A DNA stretch of 64,000 nt, from contig SSNU01000233.1 in assembly GCA_012064415.1 (NCBI GenBank), positions 44,035-108,034 on the forward strand, read 5' to 3'. The position numbers and the translations under genes are program-made. The DNA is from Gyrodactylus bullatarudis (Eukaryota; Platyhelminthes; Monogenea; Gyrodactylidea; Gyrodactylidae). The notes under the pieces were generated by a model that searched no databases, had not been told where the DNA came from, and saw only the letters and a list, made by a program, of their open reading frames with translations. Shown in pieces: positions 33,241 through 45,900 of the stretch. The first letter of the stretch is position 1. Each line of letters starts with the position of its first letter.

Positions 33241-36200
33241 ATGTTGAAATTAAAGAAAGCACTGATATGTTTATCAGCTCTTTTAATGATTTCTTTTATT
33301 TTCATCTATCGTAATACAGAGAGAAAAACTGAGAATAAGAAATCTCAGTTGAGAACGGGCTTCTATCCACCACCGTATGATAACTTACGACCACCACCCC
33401 AGAGTACCAAGGATAGCGATGGTTTTGGCGAGAATGGAGTTCCTGTAAAAGTCAGTTACGATAACATGACTTCACACGAGCGTATAGAGTATGATGCCAG
33501 TCGCAAAGATGTATACCTGAACGTTTTTGCCTCAGATAGAATCAGTGTCCGTAGATACCTTGACGACAATAGATCCCCAGAGTATGTTTATACTGTAGTG
33601 TTGAATAATTTTTAGATGTAAAGCCCCAAAGACATATTCGAATTTGCCAAAGACATCTGTTATAATAATATTCAACAATGAGATATACTCGTTGTTGCTA
33701 CGGACAGTGCATTCGATTCTTGATCGATCAGACCCTGATCTCTTGGAGGAGATAATCTTGGTGGACGATGCTTCAACTTATGGTAAGATAATCATGCTAA
33801 ATCTGAAATTGCTTTGACATACAAGATCAAACTTTTAATTTAAAAACTAGTTTTGTGAATATCCCTATATATGATTCACTTTCTTTTCTCAGATTACATA
33901 AATGGTCGTTTGCAAGATTATCTAACTTATCTGCCAAAAGTGCGTCTGATCCGAATGAGTGAGCGAGCTGGAATTGCCAAGGCTAGAACTGCAGGTGCTA
34001 AAATTGCTAAGGCTGAGACCTTGATGTTCCTAGATTCCCACATGGAAGTGTTACCTGGTTGGTTGGAGCCATTGCTAGAACAGTTGCAAAAAGACCCAAA
34101 GAGTCTTGCGGAGCCAGTTCATAAGATGATTTATGAGTGGAATTTTAGCCTAGAGTCTCGAGAAACTCCCTTTGTTGGTGGTTTTGGCTGGGACTTGGAG
34201 TTCTTTTGGAAATACAGCGCTACTAAATTTCTAGAGAGACCGGGGGGCCCTTATTCTCCGATACCGTAATGTTTCCACTAATATCCTTTCAATTCTAGTA
34301 ACCCAGTGCTAGTGGGAGGCATGTTCATGATTGGTAAGGAATTTTTCGAATCACTCGGATACTATGATCCCAACAGTGGTCTCTATGGCTCAGAGCATAT
34401 CGAGCTCTCGTTAAAAGTAAACTTCCTCTTAAAATCATTAATTACCTATCCTATTAGGCATGGTTGTGTCATGGAAGCATCTACAAGGTATACTGCAGTT
34501 GGGTCGGACATGCCTTTTATAATCGTGTTAAAACTTACAAGAACATGAATTCCGAATGGATGAAGAGAGCCCGAGACAGGATAGCATATGTTTGGATGGG
34601 AGAGTACAGAAAAGTATATGAAGAGTTTGTCGGTCCTATATTTGTGAGTTTACTATTTTATACAAATCATATTTTCACATTTTTGCAAAATTTATATATT
34701 TTCTTTATCCAACACCTTTTCATTTTAGGAGGATCTTGGCGATATATCAATCACAGGTGGAAGTACGCGATAGGAATAAATGCCATGATTTTCAATGGTA
34801 TCTCGACAATATCTACGTGGATAAATATAATCCAAAGACAGCTATTTTCAAGGGACAGGTGAGTTCAAATTTCAGTTTATCTCTGATGCTCTATTTAATT
34901 CATTTAATCTTTACTGTGAAGTCACTATTTTCTGAAAAATAACTATCTGCATTAGATTAGAAATCCAAAATCTAATAACTGTGTCAAGGATTATGGAAGA
35001 GCCTCCCCCTGTGTTAAGACCCATTTGAATGAGGTGAGTCCTTTATTTTAACAACATATTCTCACGACTATATTTCTTCTACAGAGGAAAGAAAATTTGG
35101 TAAGTTTCTAGCATTCAGCTTTCCTCATTATCTGTGAATGAAATTTTATCATTAGATATTTTCAAAAAGAATATTAATAATTTAAATTTTTCAACACTAA
35201 AGATTTGGTTCCTTACTCAAGAACATGCTATGCGTAATGATTTCTCTTGTCTCACTACAAAAGAAAAACAAGGTTATAGTACGATGGACTCAATCAGTTG
35301 TTACTATGGCAATGTACCTGATCAAGTGACCTATAACGAAGTGAGTATGAATAAGTAATTATAAGCAGAATTAATTTTTTTTGTTATTGGCATAAAATTA
35401 TTCTTTAATGCACTGTTTCATGCAAGGATTCAAACTTTCCCAGAATAATAATAATCGGTAGGACTAGAGATAACCAGTACGCACATATACCCACGCACAT
35501 ACACGATATATGGTATCGCCAAGTTATCTTCAGTCCTACCAAATAGACTTTTAACAAAAATACCATAAGTCTGAAAATTCATTCGATAGTTCAAGGTGCA
35601 ATTCATCGAAAAATCTTGATTCCATCTCAGAATATCAATTGTAAATCCTGGGATTTTCCATTTTCAACTGAATTCAATCAAGTTCAAAGATTTAAACAAA
35701 AATCCATTTGAAGAACGCAAAAATTCCAAAACTAAACAAAATATTTGTTCTTTCTGTTAATAATTAGGGTGGTAAAAATTTTGCCATTTCGGATTTGAAT
35801 ATCTCAAGAAAGTGTTTTATTTTTATCGATTAAAAAATATATTTTTTTATTCTTTTACAATATTTTTCAGATTTCTGATTCGTTAGCAAAAGTCAATGCT
35901 CAAAAATCATTTGACTAAGCATATGCGGTATTTTGATACCTACCATAATCAACTTAATTTAACTTTTGGCTTCAAACCTCAATAGTTGTATTTTTGATTT
36001 TTATTGCTACACGGCTCATGGGGGCGGGGGAAACATTCATAAAGCTAACTTTCAAATGTGAATGTGACCATATTTTTAATGATGGGGGTTTTGGATTGAT
36101 TTTCAATAATGTTTTAAATTTCTCTTGTAACCATTTAGAATGGAAGCAAGCAGATTAAGACAAACCACGGATGTCTAGAATTGGATGCCAGGACCCAGAA

Positions 36201-36267
36201 AATTTTTGTTAAGCCATGTCTGGCTGGAAACGAGTACCAAATGTGGGAATGGCAGTTCTTGAAATAA
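33241..36267 (+). pseudogene. polypeptide GalNAc-transferase, gene D (+1 frameshift, possible splice rescue)
   Basis: Exons: 33241-33581, 33616-33782, 33893-34265, 34299-34416, 34458-34643, 34729-34858, 34956-35033, 35085-35099, 35203-35340 and 36139-36267. Exon 6 has one extra base (TCAATCACAG where relatives have TCAGCACAG), leading to TAG at 34771-34773 and a 409-residue product without the lectin domain. The inserted sequence itself creates an acceptor-like AATCACAG at 34749-34756. Splicing there gives exon 34757-34858, which restores the frame (VEVRDRNKCHDF) at the cost of about nine residues. Catalytic motifs are intact ([25 protein letters not shown]). The 15-nt microexon is present, but the 12-nt one was not found in intron 35100-35202. 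Its absence would not change the frame. It is nearly identical to gene C except in the exon 3 block at 34116-34174. Confidence 0.85.
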
Positions 36268-36901
36268 CCTCTACTTTCTGATACCTGATTGTTAATGTTA
36301 ATTTGTCAAGATAGGTAATAGTGTGTCTATCTAGATTTCAGAAAATCTAGATCGAGTTTTATTTAAAAAATATTCTAAATATATGGATTTGCGCAAAACC
36401 ATAACTCCTGATTTCATATCAACAAATAGATGTTTTTGTCATTTAACTCAAAATTTGAATTATCTCGTGGAGTAGTTAAGAAAACCAGTTAAAAACAGCA
36501 GTCAATGAAAGATTACTTTTCTAAATAGATAGGTGAGTATTGTAAATTTATTTAAAACTATTTAAAAAAACTACATTTCGAAAAGCGAATGAGTTCATGT
36601 TTTTCAAGACTCCCTGGACATAAATGATCTGATATTGCAGCAACAACTACATAATTAAAACTCTCTTAAAAATTCAAAGAAGAATAATAAAACAAAACCT
36701 GTTGCTGCATTTAATCAATTTCTGAAATAAAAAGTTTAAATTCAACCACAGATGAAAAAATTAATCCTGTCAATATTAATAAATATGATTACTCAAAACA
36801 TCAAATGTCAATGATATCTCCGCTATATACAGTTTTTATTTTAAAAATGAACTATAGTCCTTCAAAGTCAAGGCAAAAGTCAGTTCATAATCTGCATTCT
36901 A
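36268..36901. other. intergenic spacer D-E
   Basis: No ORF. From about 36763 the sequence is shared with the region before gene F (42757 onward), including CTATAGTCCTTCAAAGTCAA, and forms the promoter block of the E/F pair. Confidence 0.5.
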
Positions 36902-36908
36902 TATAAAT
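36902..36908 (+). promoter_or_regulatory. TATA box of gene E
   Basis: TATAAAT, 30 nt before the ATG at 36939, within a block conserved with gene F. Confidence 0.6.
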
Positions 36909-36938
36909 AAAAGAATCAGAATTGAGAAAATATGAAGA

Positions 36939-39900
36939 ATGATACAGAGGAGAGGCATTTTCAAATACTTAATAGTGCTCTCTCTATTAGTTTTCATAAT
37001 AATATATTTTAAATCAGAAGAAAAATCTCGAAATTATTCAGGTTCTGATTCAAATATTCACAAAAATGAATCAACAAATGAGGAAAGAAGTTCAAAGTTT
37101 TTTAAGATGTCATTTCCTCCAGAGAAGATCCCAACGCAATTTGGTTTTTATCCTCCAGCCTTTGAGAACCTAGAACCACCTCCTCAAAGCACCAAAGATA
37201 GCAAAGGCCTCGGGGAAGATGGAGTTCCAGTCATCATCAACTATGCTAATCTCACCTCACATGAGAAATTGGAATATGATGCTGGTCGAAAGCTTGTTTA
37301 TCTGAATACGTTCGCCTCCGATAGAATTAGCGTTCGTAGATATCTTAGCGACAAGAGAGCACCAGAGTAAGTCGCCATACCTGACAACACTCCACCTAGG
37401 TGCCGGGCCCCAAAGACATATTCGAATCTGCCAAAGACCTCTGTCATAATCATATTTCACAATGAGGTCTACTCCATGTTACTGCGGACGTTGCACTCAG
37501 TTCTGGATAGGTCTGACCCAGACCTCTTGGAGGAGATTATTCTCGTGGACGATGCGTCGGATATCGGTAGGTCTGATTATTTTCTTATTTCTCTAGATTA
37601 TATAAATGGTCGCTTACAAGATTATCTGAGCTACCTGCCAAAAGTGCGTCTGATTCGTTTGACTGAGAGGGCTGGGATCGCGAAAGCAAGAATGGCCGGC
37701 ATTCATGCTGCCAATGTTGAGACCCTAACATTTCTCGACTCACGTCGAGGTGTTGCCCGGCTGGCTGGAACCATTGCTAGAACATGTGCAGAAATATCCT
37801 AATAGCATCGCAGAACCAATTCATGTGACCATTAGTGCGGAGAATTTCAGTTTGGCTTATTCAGACCAAATGATATACTTGGTCGGCGGTTTTAGTTGGA
37901 AATTAGAATTTCTTTGGGGATACATTCCTCGAATATTCGGAACCAGACCTGGTTCTCCATATTCACCTGTTATGTAATTTTCTTTCTCTTCTATTTTTCA
38001 AATAAGCGCTCCAGTATCTGCTGGTGGTTTGCTAACCATAAAAAAGGAATTTTTCAAGTCACTTGGATACTACGCTCCTAGCAGTGGTCTCTATGGCTCA
38101 GATCATATGGAATTGTCAATAAAAGTAACCTTTTTTCACTTAATAGATCTATAGGCTTGGTTATGTCACGGTAGCATCTACAAAGTCCCGTGTAGCTATG
38201 TTGGACATGTATTCTATAACCAAGTCAATAGTTGGAAACAAATGAACTCAGAATGGTTGAAAAGAGCTCGAGACAGGATAGCATTCGTTTGGATGGGAGA
38301 GTATAGGAAATATTACGAGGAAGCTTTCGGCCCCATTTTTGTAAGCAAATTCTATACCTTTCATTGAATCATACGCTGGCTGTCATTCATTTCATTGTTG
38401 CTCTTTCTTCTTACTAGGATAATCTTATCGATGTAGATACTCAAACTGAAATTCGTGACAAGAATAAATGCAAAGATTTTCAATGGTATCTTGAAAATGT
38501 TTATCTCAATAAACCAAATCCAAAGACTGCCATTGCTCGGGGCCAAGTGAGCACTTTTAAGAGTTTTTTATTGGCTCTCTTTATATTTTTACGAGAGTCG
38601 CAACCTTTCGTATTTTCAGGAAACTTCCATCTTTTAATTTATCAATTCTACCTGATTGAAATAAGACTCAAAATAATCCTATAGTTAAATAAATTTCTTA
38701 TCTAAAAGTCGTTTTTGAAAGTAAAAATCTTAATTTTGAACCAAGTAGTTCTTCAGGGAGCTGCTCGGCATAGATTGACTATAACGTTGTTCGCTTGCAA
38801 TACAAGCCAGAAGACAACATAGTAAAAATTTCCTCAGTAAAGACTTTCCGTTTAAATTTTTAGCTTTCATCTAATTTACTATCTAGATTGTTTTGTATAC
38901 AGAAAAATTGTCTGAAAATAATCTCTCTGAATGGTGGAATTTGATTATTTACGTATCCTAATCAGACAATAGTCGAATTAAAAAGGATTTTAAGTGTTAA
39001 TTCGATAGTATTACAATTTAATGCATTTTCAGGTGCGAAATCCGCAAACAAACATGTGCTTAAATAATTTTCATAGTACAACTCCTTGTGTTGCCATTCA
39101 TTTAAACGAAGTGAGTTATAGCTAATTTAAAATTATCCAGCACTACAATTACTTAGATAGTGGTCGCAAAATTTAGATCTGCAAGAAAAAGATGATTAAA
39201 CGAGGTTCTAAGACTAAAATTAATAACTTGATGTTGGTTAAGATCAGAAAAATGACAGAACTGAATCTCCTGAAGATGAGTTTACGAACAATCGAATCAG
39301 AAAATTGAATTGAATTCCTTTGAAGGAAAACCAGAGAAGAGTTTGTTTCATGTCCTAGACTGGATCAAAGAAAAAAAACGAGGGAATTTTCAATTGAAAT
39401 GAAATTTAATTAAGACTGTCTTGGATATCGTTCAAAGTCGTTTCATTAATTTCAGATAAGAAACAAACTTTTCTCTGTTATTCCTTCAACGGAATTCAAG
39501 GTTTTTCTGACAGCATTTTGAAGTGTTCGTAAACTTATGTTGAGTTTAATCTCTGAAAATTAATAATTACCAAAAAAATTACTGTTATATAAAAATATAA
39601 GATTTCATTTTGATCAAAATATTCGATCCCAAATTCGGTTCTCGCATATTTCAAATCTTTCGTTGTGAACATTTCATTATTAATTTTCCTAGAAGAATGA
39701 AACAATTGTAAGCTTAAAAATTTTAAATAACATAATATTTTATCAAAAACCCTTAATTTAGCCTGGATCTACATTAAGTTTTTAATTTCTTCCCCTGTGT
39801 CTATCAAGATAAATTTGAAAAATGAAATTTAACAATTTTAAACATTCCTTTCATTTAAACTACAGATATGGTACCTTTCAGAAAAGCATATCATGCATGA

Positions 39901-41106
39901 AAAATTGAACTGTGGTACTTTGGTAAGAACTGAAAACTCTTTCAAGATGTCGGAGATAAACTGTCAAGATGCAGGGGAAAAGAGTCAAGTCTTTTATGAT
40001 GAAGTAAGAATACTAATAATTATAATTATTAGAGCATCAAAAATAAACCTAATTGACATGAAGATGAGAATTCACTTTTTTACAAAAAGCTCAATATTCT
40101 TGTTCGGAAAGTCAGGAGAAAATTTATTTTCCGAATTTCATAATAAACTACGCCAATAAGTTGCGGGAATTGAAAAAATTCAATCTGACTAAAATTAGGC
40201 CGTTTTTTGAATTTCGAAAATGCACCAGATTTTCACTTTTTCAACTTTTGAGCTCAAAATATTCAACGATTTCAAAGATTTGAACCAGTTGAATGGAGAT
40301 ATTTGAGATCAGCATTAGACAAAGAATTGGAATAGGGCTGCAGAAATTAGTCATTATTGTGGTAAATCGAAAAATTTGAATTTATTGATTATCACGATGG
40401 GGAAGTATCCAAAATTTCAAAGTTCAACTTTTTCTTGAAAAAAGCAGAATCCTTCCTTCCTCCACTGCCTAATTTCAAATCAAATGGTTCAAATCTTTGA
40501 AATCGATAAATATTTTGAGCTCTAAAGTTAAAAAAGCTCAAAAAATATATCTCATATCGAAAAAAATATTTTATAATTTTTTCAAAATTTTACTTCTAGG
40601 TAACATGCAAAACAAAAATGGAGTAAATTTCTTATTTTGGTTTAATTTTAATTGCATAGTAAGTTTAAATAGGGAGTGTTAATTTTGAAATGATTTCTGT
40701 GTGAAGAGACCTAGCTACAAGCTAGTAGCTAGCTTTAATTTATTTGAAAAATGAGGCATAAATTATTATTTAAATCTACATTTCTAATACATATTAAGAT
40801 TGTAAAATTGGCAAATGGTCATTGACACAGATTTTGTTCAAAGTTCCTAAAAGTTTTGTATTTATATAACCATGGTTCTTATTCGGAATAACGTTTGAAA
40901 CGAAATTCCTACTTAGGCAAAGACTCTTATTCGAAATAATAACCGAACTGATTTTATTTTACATTCCATACATTACATAGAATGGTAGCAAGCAAATGAG
41001 AACTTTGGAAGGGTGCTTCGAAATTGATCCCGTGAGTAATCGAATTAATTTGAACCCATGCCGACCAGGAAATCAATACCAAATGTGGGAATGGAAATTT
41101 ATTTGA
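36939..41106 (+). pseudogene. polypeptide GalNAc-transferase, gene E (2-bp deletion at the DxH motif)
   Basis: Exons: 36939-37366, 37400-37566, 37597-37973, 38007-38124, 38155-38340, 38418-38546, 39033-39110, 39693-39707, (39762-39773), 39866-40003 and 40981-41106. The signal anchor (IVLSLLVFIIIYF) is followed by a stem about 34 residues longer than in gene F. In exon 3 two bases are missing next to 37741 (GACTCACGTCGAG, where F and G have GACTCACACGTCGAG). This breaks the metal-binding Asp-Ser-His and ends translation at about 37802. Downstream exons keep a clean frame (YGSDHMELSIK, CSYVGHVFYN, QMWEWKFI). The 12-nt microexon has a T in place of G at donor position +1 (39774), so it is probably skipped, which keeps the frame. 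The ATG at 36932 is in another frame. This copy is most likely a young pseudogene. Confidence 0.85.
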
Positions 41107-41267
41107 AGAAAACATTTTTTTGTAACTGCTATATTTTTAAATATAAATTATATTTTATTCTAATGATTGCATTAAAAATCATCATTGGTTTCTGAATGCT
41201 ATTGAAATCTATAAAAATTTAAGAAAGATTTCAAATGATTTCTGATAAGTAAACTGCAAAAAAAAGA

Positions 41268-41635
41268 GTTTTGGTGTCTGAGAAATCGCACACCCCAATT
41301 TTTCTATGAGATATTTTTTTCTCATCATAGATCTACTTGAAAGTAGAACAATAGTTTGTCTCAATTTAAAGAGAATTCACTCAGAATTCGATCAGTACCA
41401 CTAAACTCTATTGAATTCGTCCACTGATAATGAAAAATCTTCAATAATTATAATTATAGTCTATAATTATGGGTCAAACATTCTGTATGTTAGCTTCATA
41501 ATTACATCTTTATGCCTAATTAAAAATCAATGTCAAATTCTATCAAAAAACGTTTCAGTGTCTTTTTGAAAAAAAAATCTATTTTTCATAGGAAAATTGG
41601 GGTGTGCCGTGTGCGATATCTCATACACCAAAACT
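41268..41635. mobile_element. MITE-like inverted repeat
   Basis: GTTTTGGTGTCTGAGAAATC with CACACCCCAATTTTTC at the left is mirrored by GAAAATTGGGGTGTGCCGTG with GATATCTCATACACCAAAAC at the right. The arms are about 50 bp with a few mismatches. The interior is related to a fragment near 14990-15050. Confidence 0.65.
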
Positions 41636-41685
41636 GAGTCATAATTATATTACCAGGAATATAAGAAAATAACAGAGTACTAGTA

Positions 41686-41960
41686 TACAATCATCCAACG
41701 AAATTAGAGGAAAAACAATCAAATTTAGTGAAGTGCATTACAAAATTAGAGGCTAGTATTTACAGATAAACAAAATTTTTGGCGGTCGTTATTATTACAT
41801 GTGACTATTTCAATATTAGTAAAGGAGCCAATAGAAATTAGAAAAATACTTTTCTTCCGTTAGGACCAGCTCTCCTCTAATTTTGTCAAATTTTTACTAA
41901 TTTTGTATTGCTCTTCACTAAATTCGATTATTTGTCCTCTAATTTCGTTGGTTGACTGTA
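41686..41960. mobile_element. MITE-like element (275 bp)
   Basis: The ends TACA(A/G)TCA(T/A)CCAACGAAATTAG run inverted for about 65 bp, sharing CAAATTTAGTGAAG.GCA.TAC and AAAATTAG. It begins and ends with TA, compatible with a Tc1/mariner-type origin. Confidence 0.7.
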
Positions 41961-42898
41961 AGAAAAGTCCCCCTTACTTGTTCCACATTTAAAAAGTCGA
42001 TTTTCATTGGTTAATTTACGAATATTTAATTTCAGCTAATAACGTCATGCTTTGTATTACATTTTTGATGCTATTTCGTTCAAAACCAAAAGGACATTAT
42101 CCTGGAGTACGTTTCAGTCTGGTGAGTATTAAACAAGCTACATATTTTCAAATAAATTTTAAATAACATGATTGCATTTAACTTTTATAGAAAAATTTAT
42201 TAAAACTTGAGTCTATATATCAGAATTCTCAGCCATCGGTTATCCAAACGTATCGACGGTGAGTGGCTTCACACACCAACTTCAATCACCTATCATAATC
42301 AGTGTGAAAAGAATCACTGCCGATACTTTTGGAGGACCAATTTTAATATTTAGGGCCCCAAAAGACTAAAAATTTATAAAGACTTCTTTGGTCTATTTTT
42401 ATCAAAGACTACATGTATTTTAATGGGCTTGATCTAGAGAATATGAAAGAAATTATCTCTAATCTCATTGATTGAAAAGCTGAACAAATAGTCTGGACCA
42501 ATCAAATCAAAGACAATGAAATATCTAAACAAATGTATGCCTTGAATGTTAAGAAAATAAATTATGATAACTACAGTTTGATTCACTTTTGAGTACCAGG
42601 CACATGTTTTATAAATTAAAAACTTTAAAATTAAACTTGAATAGCCTAAAGATGTCGAAATAATATTACAGGACTTAGCTGCGAATAAACGATAACGAAG
42701 AATCGATTTCTAAGAAAAATGGAATTCAACCATCAAATTGAAACAATAACTTGTGATAAAATCCTGTCAATATTAATAAATATGATAACTCAAAACATCA
42801 AACGTCAATGATATCTCCACTATATACAGTTTTTATTTAAAAAATGAACTATAGTCCTTCAAAGTCAAGGCAAAAGTCAGTTCATAATCTGCATTCTA

Positions 42899-42905
42899 TA
42901 TAAAT
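42899..42905 (+). promoter_or_regulatory. TATA box of gene F
   Basis: TATAAAT, 30 nt before the ATG at 42936, in the block shared with gene E. Confidence 0.6.
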
Positions 42906-42935
42906 AAAAGAATCAGAATTGAGAAAATATGAAGT

Positions 42936-45900
42936 ATGATACAAAGAAGAGGCATTTTCAAATACTTAATAGTGCTTTCTCTATTGGTTTTCATAATACT
43001 ATATTTTAAATCAAGAAGGAAAGCTCAAACGCAATCTGGATTTTATCCTCCAGCCTTTGAGAACCTAGAACCACCTCCTCAAAGCACTAAAGATAGCAAA
43101 GGCCTCGGGGAAGATGGAGTTCCAGTCATCATCAACTATGCTAATCTCACCTCACATGAGAAATTGGAATATGATGCTGGTCGAAAGCTTGTTTATCTGA
43201 ATACGTTCGCCTCCGATAGAATTAGCGTTCGTAGATATCTTAGCGACAAGAGAGCACCAGAGTAAGTCGCCATACCTGACAACACTCCACCTAGGTGCCG
43301 GGCCCCAAAGACATATTCGAATCTGCCAAAGACCTCTGTCATAATCATATTTCACAATGAGGTCTACTCCATGTTACTGCGGACGTTGCACTCAGTTCTG
43401 GATAGGTCTGACCCAGACCTCTTGGAGGAGATTATTCTGGTGGACGATGCGTCGGATATCGGTAGGTCTGATTATTTTCTTATTTCTCTAGATTATATAA
43501 ATGGTCGCTTACAAGATTATCTGAGCTACCTGCCAAAAGTGCGTCTGATTCGTTTGACTGAGAGAGCTGGGATCGCGAAAGCAAGAATGGCCGGCATTCA
43601 TGCTGCCAATGTTGAGACCCTAACATTTCTCGACTCACACGTCGAGGTGTTGCCCGGCTGGCTGGAACCATTGCTAGAACATGTGCAGAAATATCCTAAT
43701 AGCATCGCAGAACCAGTTCATGTGACCATTAGTGCGGAGAATTTCAGTTTTGATATTCCTGCTGACATATTCCTCTTAGTTGGTGGTTTTAATTGGAAAT
43801 TAGAATTTGTTTGGGAATACATTCCTAGTATTGTTGGACAAAGACCTGGAGCTCCTTTTTCGCCTTTTGTGTACGTATCAATTTCTTAATAGTCTTTTAA
43901 GATGTCCAGCTACAGCTGGTGGTTTGCTAACCATAAAAAAGGAATTTTTCAAGTCACTTGGATACTACGCTCCTAGCAGTGGTCTCTATGGCTCAGATCA
44001 TATGGAATTGTCAATAAAAGTAACCTTTTTTCACTTAATAGATCTATAGGCTTGGGTATGTCATGGGAGCATCTACAAAATCCCATGTAGCTATGTTGGA
44101 CATGCATTCTATAACCAAGTCAATAGTTGGAAGCACATGAACTCGGAATGGATGAAAAGAGCTCGCGATAGGATAGCTTTCGTTTGGATGGGAGAGTATA
44201 GGAAATATTACGAGGAAACCTTTGGGCCTATCTTTGTTAGTCATGTTTTCCCAGTTTATCTTTGTATCCATGAGTGAATTTTTCTGAATTTTTTTTTTAA
44301 TCCTCAGGAGGATCTTGATGACGTCGATGCTCAAATTGAAATCCGCGATAAGTATCAATGTCATAATTTTAAATGGTATCTTGAAAACGTGTATATTGCC
44401 AAATATGCCCCAACAAATGCACTTTTAAGAGGACAGGTGAGTGCATTTCTTGAGAATTCTCGAAACATTTTATTTTGATTATCTCAGATACTAAAGAATA
44501 TAAAATTTGTTTCAATATCAAATTTTCATCAAAATCTTCTTAAAATTCACATCGTTTTAAAACAACTTTTATATTCTCTCATGAACCATCCAAGATAGGA
44601 GAATATCTTTGTTGAATTCCTAAGATTTTTTATATTTCAGGTTCGGAATCCTAAAACAAACAGTTGCCTAGTGAATTTCGACAGTATGACTCCTTGCGTA
44701 GGACTTCATCTAAACGAAGTGAGTCTATTTCCTTAGATCATAATGAAACAGTTTGAATTATAACTTTGAGTTGATCAATAATAATATAAATTATCATCCT
44801 ATACTCTGTACTGAATTTTTCGTTCATTACTCAAGAAAAAAGAAGTAGTAGTGAGTGCACATAGAAATGTCATTTATCATCATGTTTATCATCTCATGCC
44901 TTATCTAGCACGGATCTGCCGTAAGTTTCTTTGGTTTAATCAAACATTTTGGCTATGAATTACAATTTTAACTTTTTATTATATATTTGAGTAGGCCAAA
45001 TTTTTCAAAATTCCCAGCCTCAATCTCATTTTGAAGATGATCGATAACTATGCAATTTTCCTCATAAAACTATACGTTTTTGAGTTTGTTCAGATATACA
45101 AATTTTCGATTGAAAATGACTTTTTGAGCACGCGCCAAGATTTTTTCAATGAATTTTACTACAAGAGAAGGCAAAATTACGATTTTTGAATATTTTTTAC
45201 AAAACTTTGAATAGAAATAGGGCTTTTAGTTAAAATTGAGTCTTTTTTCACTTGTTGAAAGAAAGTCCTAGGGAATTAGGTAAATTTTGATGATCAATTT
45301 TTGATTGAGGCATGAAACATTGTTCGGGGAAAATAAAATTTTGTATTACCCTATTATATATAATTGTTTCTTTCTCTAAAAGCAAAAATATTTAAAATCT
45401 TGTATAGTATAAAAGATACGAATCCTAATCTTTTCGGTGGGAATTAGCAGGGAATTTCACTATATCGTAGGTAATATTGACTAATATCTGCTACTAGTAT
45501 TTGTTATCGAGTGCTATTTTGTTCTAGCAGAATAACTACTTTTTGCTAATTTCAGACACCTCAGTTACCGATTACTATTTTGAATTATTTCATCATGTTC
45601 GAATTGACGTAAGATGTGTTCTGATCGGTTGTTCCCTTTTGAAAAAATGGGATTTCCCCAACCTACTTTAAAAAACATAAATAAGCTATTTGAAAATGAA
45701 ATATTTTAGTATTTGTCTTTGGTCTGTATATAGTGGTCGAAGTAATACGGTTCTCACTTTCAATTTATTGCATAACTTCCTTGTTTTTCATCTTTTTTTT
45801 GGTCAAATATATATGAAAAGACTTGTAAATGATCATTTAATAATACTATGCTAATAATTTTTTAAATATTTTTTTTACATTAATCTGAAATACAAAATTA

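Larger units (their letters stand above)
41107..42898. other. intergenic spacer E-F with two inverted-repeat elements
   Basis: A 1.8-kb spacer holding the inverted-repeat elements at 41268-41635 and 41686-41960. The part from 41961 to about 42750 has no recognised feature. From about 42757 it repeats the promoter block of gene E. Confidence 0.5.

Noticed and set aside
35116..35134. Possible 15-nt exon CTTTCCTCATTATCT in gene D after the first microexon
   Set aside because: The length differs from the conserved 12 nt, the donor GTGAAT is weak and the sequence is unrelated to the other copies.
37257..37460. Minus-strand ORF of 67 codons, repeated at 43152 and 48276
   Set aside because: It recurs only because exons 1 and 2 of genes E, F and G are duplicated. 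It runs antisense to coding exons and has no independent features.
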